Shown here piece by piece: positions 59,272 to 64,000 of a stretch of DNA of 64,000 nt; position 1 is the first letter of the stretch, and each line of letters opens with the position of its first letter. Source of the DNA: Bacillus sp. NTK074B (lineage in GTDB: Bacteria > Bacillota > Bacilli > Bacillales > Bacillaceae_B); NCBI RefSeq assembly GCF_017303375.1, contig NZ_JAFKOH010000001.1:434001-498000 (forward strand). Reading direction: 5' to 3'. The notes below the pieces were generated by a model, which was not told the DNA's origin, ran no database searches, and saw nothing but the letters and a program-made list of their open reading frames with translations. The translations under genes were made by a program, and so were the position numbers.

Positions 59272-59988
59272 ATGTCTGGAGTCCTTACAGCACTCGGTTA
59301 TTTCTTTAAGGAGTTAATTTTTCTCGTTTCTTACGTTAAGAATAATGCCTTTCCCCAACCATTATCTGCTGCTGATGAACGGAAATATTTAAGGTTGATG
59401 GCAGAAGGCGATGAACATGCCCGAAATATGCTCATCGAACATAATCTCAGGTTAGTTGCCCACATCGTCAAGAAATTCGAAAACACAGGCGAAGATCCAG
59501 AAGATTTGATCTCCATCGGGACCATCGGGTTGATCAAAGCGATTGAAAGTTATTCAGAAGGTAAAGGAACGAAGCTTGCTACCTATGCGGCACGATGTAT
59601 CGAGAATGAAATCCTAATGCACCTGCGCGCACTTAAGAAGACCAAGAAAGATGTTTCCCTCCATGATCCCATCGGACAGGATAAAGAAGGCAATGAGATC
59701 AGCTTGATCGATATTTTAAAATCGGAAAGCGATGATGTTATTGATACTATCCAACTAAGCATGGAGCTCGAAAAGGTCAGAAAGTACATTTGTGTACTGG
59801 ACGAGAGGGAAAAGGAAGTGATCGTAGGGCGGTTCGGACTGGATTTAAAAGAAGAGAAAACCCAAAGGGAAATAGCAAAGGAGTTGGGTATTTCAAGAAG
59901 CTATGTTTCACGGATCGAGAAACGGGCCCTCATGAAGATGTTTCATGAATTTTATCGCGAGGAAAAAGAAAAGCGAAATAAATCCTAA
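59272..59988 (+). CDS. sigK: RNA polymerase sigma-K factor, uninterrupted
   Basis: Late mother-cell sigma factor, 238 residues. The N-terminal pro-sequence [20 protein letters not shown] is hydrophobic and would be removed by SpoIVFB. Region 2 includes [20 protein letters not shown] and [20 protein letters not shown]; region 4 has [20 protein letters not shown]. In B. subtilis 168 the gene is split into spoIVCB and spoIIIC by the skin element; here it is one continuous frame and no recombinase gene is nearby. The ATG at 59272 follows GGAGGTGGAAAT. Confidence 0.96.
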   Translation: MSGVLTALGYFFKELIFLVSYVKNNAFPQPLSAADERKYLRLMAEGDEHARNMLIEHNLRLVAHIVKKFENTGEDPEDLISIGTIGLIKAIESYSEGKGTKLATYAARCIENEILMHLRALKKTKKDVSLHDPIGQDKEGNEISLIDILKSESDDVIDTIQLSMELEKVRKYICVLDEREKEVIVGRFGLDLKEEKTQREIAKELGISRSYVSRIEKRALMKMFHEFYREEKEKRNKS

Positions 59989-59990
59989 TA

Positions 59991-60026
59991 AAGAAAAGCG
60001 GTCCATTGGCCGCTTTTCTTTTTCAT
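59991..60026 (+). terminator. Terminator after sigK
   Basis: AAAAGCGG pairs with CCGCTTTT around TCCATTGG, followed by CTTTTTC. Confidence 0.85.
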
Positions 60027-60031
60027 ATTCA

Positions 60032-60109
60032 CTACTCTACGCTTACTTCAGCGGAAATGATCAAACCAATCACAGATGTCAGGATAAGACCCATTATCAT
60101 TGAGAACAT
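60032..60109 (-). CDS. Possible 25-residue membrane peptide
   Basis: A short frame, MFSMIMGLILTSVIGLIISA plus a charged end (EVSVE), that would form one transmembrane helix. GAGGGAGAGGGATGACG precedes the ATG. It is convergent with sigK. No family recognised; chance occurrence is possible. Confidence 0.35.
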   Translation of the reverse strand: MFSMIMGLILTSVIGLIISAEVSVE

Positions 60110-60241
60110 CGTCATCCCTCTCCCTCATTAAACTGCACTTCTTACTATTAATATATCACGAAAACGCGCAAATTCCCTTCCCATTCGTGAACAACTTATT
60201 ACTAAAGATTGACAGAGGTGTGACTGATCCTTCCTTATACA

Positions 60242-60279
60242 AAAAAGAGGATACCCTCCGAGTAAGGGTATCCTTTTCC
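60242..60279 (-). terminator. Terminator closing the yrzI small-peptide unit
   Basis: On the minus strand GGATACCCT pairs with AGGGTATCC around TACTCGG, followed by TCTTTTTT. Confidence 0.85.
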
Positions 60280-60348
60280 TCATTTTTTCGTTACCCGCTT
60301 CTTCCTTTTATGGAAGATAGCCGACCAAAGTGCAATATTCAAAAACAT
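60280..60348 (-). CDS. Possible 22-residue basic hydrophobic peptide
   Basis: Frame MFLNIALWSAIFHKRKKRVT plus KK and stop. It has a short hydrophobic stretch followed by a basic tail. The ribosome-binding site GGAGGTGGTGGAAAG is strong, and a terminator starts directly after the stop. This layout supports a real gene. The composition resembles small membrane-active or toxin-like peptides, but no family was recognised. Confidence 0.5.
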   Translation of the reverse strand: MFLNIALWSAIFHKRKKRVTKK

Positions 60349-60370
60349 CTTTCCACCACCTCCAGAATCG

Positions 60371-60433
60371 TTAGGCAGTATCCTTCTCTACCCATAGCGC
60401 ATTCAGCATTTTCTCCTGTACATAAATCATCAT
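60371..60433 (-). CDS. Possible 20-residue peptide
   Basis: Frame MMIYVQEKMLNALWVEKDTA after GGAGAGGAGAATG. A 32-residue frame (60339-60437, MNDDLCTGENAECAMGREGY start) overlaps it in another register and cannot be excluded. It lies between yrzI and the 22-residue peptide. Confidence 0.35.
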   Translation of the reverse strand: MMIYVQEKMLNALWVEKDTA

Positions 60434-60465
60434 TCATTCTCCTCTCCAGTAGTTGATCTTGTGTC

Positions 60466-60606
60466 TTAGAACAATTGCGACATGTAGTGCTGCTTTGTTT
60501 TTGTTTCTTCATAGCTTTTAGAAACTGTTTCATTGTGAGAAGCTTCTTCAAACGATTCTTGCTTCTTATTGAAGGTTACAGTAATAAATAAAAGATTCAG
60601 TGTCAT
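60466..60606 (-). CDS. yrzI: YrzI family small protein
   Basis: A 46-residue protein starting MTLNLLFITVTFNKKQ, the signature N-terminus of YrzI proteins. A polar Glu/Ser/Lys-rich tail follows. AAAGGGGTGATACGT sets the ATG at 60606; 18 upstream codons in frame are discarded. The neighbourhood yrhC-yrzI is as I recall for B. subtilis. Function unknown. Confidence 0.8.
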   Translation of the reverse strand: MTLNLLFITVTFNKKQESFEEASHNETVSKSYEETKTKQHYMSQLF

Positions 60607-60650
60607 ACGTATCACCCCTTTCAAAGTGCCTGCTGTATGCAGGGCATAGT

Positions 60651-60719
60651 AAAAAGCCACAAAGAGACCGATCCTTGTGGCACAAAAAAGCCACAGGGAT
60701 CTACATTCTCCCTGTGGCT
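60651..60719 (-). terminator. Tandem hairpins with T runs upstream of yrzI
   Basis: Two minus-strand terminators in a row: AGCCACAGGGA/TCCCTGTGGCT plus six T (60683-60719), then GCCACAA/TTGTGGC plus five T (60651-60681). The arms share GCCACA and TGTGGC, so alternative pairing between the two hairpins is possible. They lie between the 26-residue peptide and yrzI and could attenuate yrzI transcription. Confidence 0.8.
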
Positions 60720-60739
60720 ATCATTTAATGGAATTCAAA

Positions 60740-60820
60740 TTAAGATAAAGACATCCCACAAGCGGTCGAATGATGAAAACAATATGAAGTTGTGTCTTTT
60801 TTTCCAATAAGCACGAACAT
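60740..60820 (-). CDS. Possible 26-residue leader peptide
   Basis: Frame MFVLIGKKDTTSYCFHHSTA followed by CGMSLS and stop. GGGAGGTCGAAGAAA precedes the ATG and a near-consensus promoter lies 42 bases further up; tandem terminators follow 20 bases after the stop. It may be a leader peptide or a small protein gene. A longer frame through 60721-60927 would contain the ribosome-binding site and is less likely. Confidence 0.5.
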   Translation of the reverse strand: MFVLIGKKDTTSYCFHHSTACGMSLS

Positions 60821-60861
60821 TTTCTTCGACCTCCCTCTTGTGATTTTTTCTTACACTGGTT

Positions 60862-60890
60862 AGTATATCCAATTATTGATGTAATGTAAA
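60862..60890 (-). promoter_or_regulatory. Sigma-A promoter of the small-peptide region
   Basis: On the minus strand TTTACA, 17-base spacer, TATACT (five of six matches each). Confidence 0.75.
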
Positions 60891-60950
60891 CTCTTTTCTT
60901 CACTATTTTTTCTACAAATTTCCACATTTGATAACATCCGATATCAAAGA

Positions 60951-60985
60951 AGAAAAGCGGACCCTCATGGAGAATCCGCTTTTCT
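60951..60985 (-). terminator. Terminator after yrhC
   Basis: AAAAGCGGA pairs with TCCGCTTTT; CTTCTTTG follows on the minus strand. It lies four bases after the yrhC stop. Confidence 0.8.
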
Positions 60986-60988
60986 TAT

Positions 60989-61222
60989 CTATTCATCCGC
61001 TGACTGCAGATCTTTTTTATATTTGATGACTTTTGTGAAAAACAATAATGACAGCCCGAGTAAAACAACCGTCCCTGTCATTAGTGGAACCATTTTACCT
61101 GGTGTGACCGTTACTGTTGGAATGATGACGCCTAAATACATAAAGACACTAAGTGCAAGTAACGTAAAACCAAATCGTTTGAAGTCAATGATCTTATGTT
61201 GAATGGTCTTTTTGTTATCCAT
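60989..61222 (-). CDS. yrhC: YrhC family membrane protein
   Basis: A 77-residue protein with two transmembrane segments (about 16-36 and 45-64) and charged ends. It follows mccB at about 100 bases, as in the B. subtilis yrrT-mtnN-yrhA-yrhB-yrhC operon, and the size agrees. Function unknown; a link to sulfur metabolism is inferred from the operon only. Confidence 0.82.
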   Translation of the reverse strand: MDNKKTIQHKIIDFKRFGFTLLALSVFMYLGVIIPTVTVTPGKMVPLMTGTVVLLGLSLLFFTKVIKYKKDLQSADE

Positions 61223-61324
61223 TTGCTTTCACCTACTTTAGAACTAGTAAACTCTCATTCTATGGTAACATATGAATGCATGAAGTCTGCCATGTAATTG
61301 ATACCAGTTCTCCCACAGGTTTCT

Positions 61325-63387
<2,063 letters not shown>

Positions 63388-63524
63388 GAATTTAATCCCC
63401 CTTTAAACAAAAACAGACCCATGTACCAATTCGTTCTCATAAAGGTTGAATAAACGGCTCTTAAACACGTCCGATCTCCATCGATGAGGGAAAAGGTGCC
63501 TGGGTCAGCTGTATGTCCCGTGTA

Positions 63525-64000
63525 TTAAGCAGACTTTACAATGCTCATGACCATTTTCGCAGAGTGAAGTGCTGCCTTTTCTAAATATTGGTCAAAGGAA
63601 ACATCCGATTCCTTGCCGGCAATATCCGATAGAGATCGAATGATGACAAATGGAACCCCAAATTGATGCGCCACTTGTGCAATGGCTGCTGCTTCCATTT
63701 CCACTGCCTGCAGGCCGGTGAATTTATCACGTATCGCTTCCACTCGCTCAGGGTCATTCATAAATGAGTCTCCTGTCGCAATCAATCCAGAAACAACCTG
63801 TACGTCCCCTAACTCCCTCACGCTGTCGATGGCCGTTTGCTTCAACTTCTCATCTGCCGTAAAGGCTGCCGGAAGCTGAGGAACCTGACCATAGTCATAC
63901 CCAAAAGCTGTTACATCTACATCATGATGTCTTACTTCAGTTGAAATGACGACATCACCTACATTTAGAGAAGGATCGAATCCTCCTGCTGACCCAGTGT
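63525..64000 (-). CDS. mtnN: 5'-methylthioadenosine/S-adenosylhomocysteine nucleosidase, C-terminal part
   Basis: Runs off the right edge; about 158 codons are present. The frame shows [20 protein letters not shown] sequence (entering at TGSAGGF), [20 protein letters not shown], the [19 protein letters not shown] substrate block and [15 protein letters not shown] with the catalytic Asp. It cleaves MTA and SAH, feeding methionine salvage and homocysteine supply. It precedes mccA as in the B. subtilis yrrT-mtnN-mccAB operon, 137 bases apart. Confidence 0.95.
   Translation of the reverse strand, partial: TGSAGGFDPSLNVGDVVISTEVRHHDVDVTAFGYDYGQVPQLPAAFTADEKLKQTAIDSVRELGDVQVVSGLIATGDSFMNDPERVEAIRDKFTGLQAVEMEAAAIAQVAHQFGVPFVIIRSLSDIAGKESDVSFDQYLEKAALHSAKMVMSIVKSA

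Noticed and set aside
60721-60927. 68-codon minus-strand frame before the small-peptide region
   Set aside because: It covers the promoter and ribosome-binding site of the 26-codon ORF and has no ribosome-binding site of its own.

Overview
This window is chromosomal DNA of a low-to-mid GC, endospore-forming Bacillaceae species (Bacillus sensu lato; a Rossellomorea-like relative is a guess). The evidence is a long run of genes in the same order as the Bacillus subtilis yqf/yqe/yrh region, Gram-positive Shine-Dalgarno sites (AAGGAGGTG type) before almost every gene, a CIRCE-controlled hrcA operon, a T-box, and spore genes (yqfC/yqfD, spoIIP, gpr, sigK, sda, a YjcZ-type peptide). No rRNA, tRNA, prophage, transposase or CRISPR array was seen. 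Most genes are on the minus strand.

Layout, left to right: the N-terminal part of a cold-shock DEAD-box helicase (cshB), then divergent yqfQ and ispH. Next are nif3/yqfO-trmK, cccA, an acyl-CoA dehydrogenase with a cre site, a membrane protein of unknown function, and the macromolecular synthesis block yqxD-dnaG-sigA (about 3-11 kb). Then come ppsR-ccpN, a T-box-controlled single-chain glyS, and recO-yqzL-era-cdd-dgkA-ybeY-pgpH (11-21 kb). These are followed by phoH-yqfD-yqfC, a small membrane protein, floA-nfeD and yqeY-rpsU, with yqeW divergent (21-28 kb). After deoC and a GH13 alpha-glucosidase with two LacI-type operators, the heat-shock operon runs leftward: hrcA-grpE-dnaK-dnaJ-prmA-rsmE-mtaB (31-39 kb). 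Then hemW-lepA, yqxA-spoIIP-gpr, rpsT (+), holA, yqzM (+), the late competence operon comEA-comEB-comEC with divergent comER, and yqeM-rsfS-yqeK-nadD-yhbY-aroE-yqeH-yqeG (39-57 kb). The right end has sda behind DnaA boxes, pssA, a structured repeat array, a YjcZ peptide, an uninterrupted sigK, a cluster of very short peptide genes around yrzI, and the reverse transsulfuration genes mtnN-mccA-mccB-yrhC (57-64 kb).

Functionally this is a core block: replication and transcription initiation (DnaG, SigA, HolA), ribosome biogenesis and translation (Era, YbeY, RsfS, YqeH, YhbY, LepA, S20, S21, GlyRS, PrmA, RsmE), protein folding (DnaKJ-GrpE), phospholipid and undecaprenol metabolism (PssA, DgkA), membrane microdomains (FloA, NfeD), gluconeogenic control (CcpN, PpsR), competence and sporulation.

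The most unusual signals are: (1) a repeat family of about 125 bp, found just after the stop codons of glyS and the yjcZ-like gene, whose stems show compensatory base changes between copies; (2) yqxD and ccpN, which lack any ATG/GTG/TTG in frame at the expected start but have well-spaced Shine-Dalgarno sites before ATA and ATC; (3) a terminator-like hairpin that contains the yqfC ribosome-binding site; and (4) a promoter, short ORF and tandem terminators in front of a cluster of tiny peptide genes at 60.2-60.9 kb.
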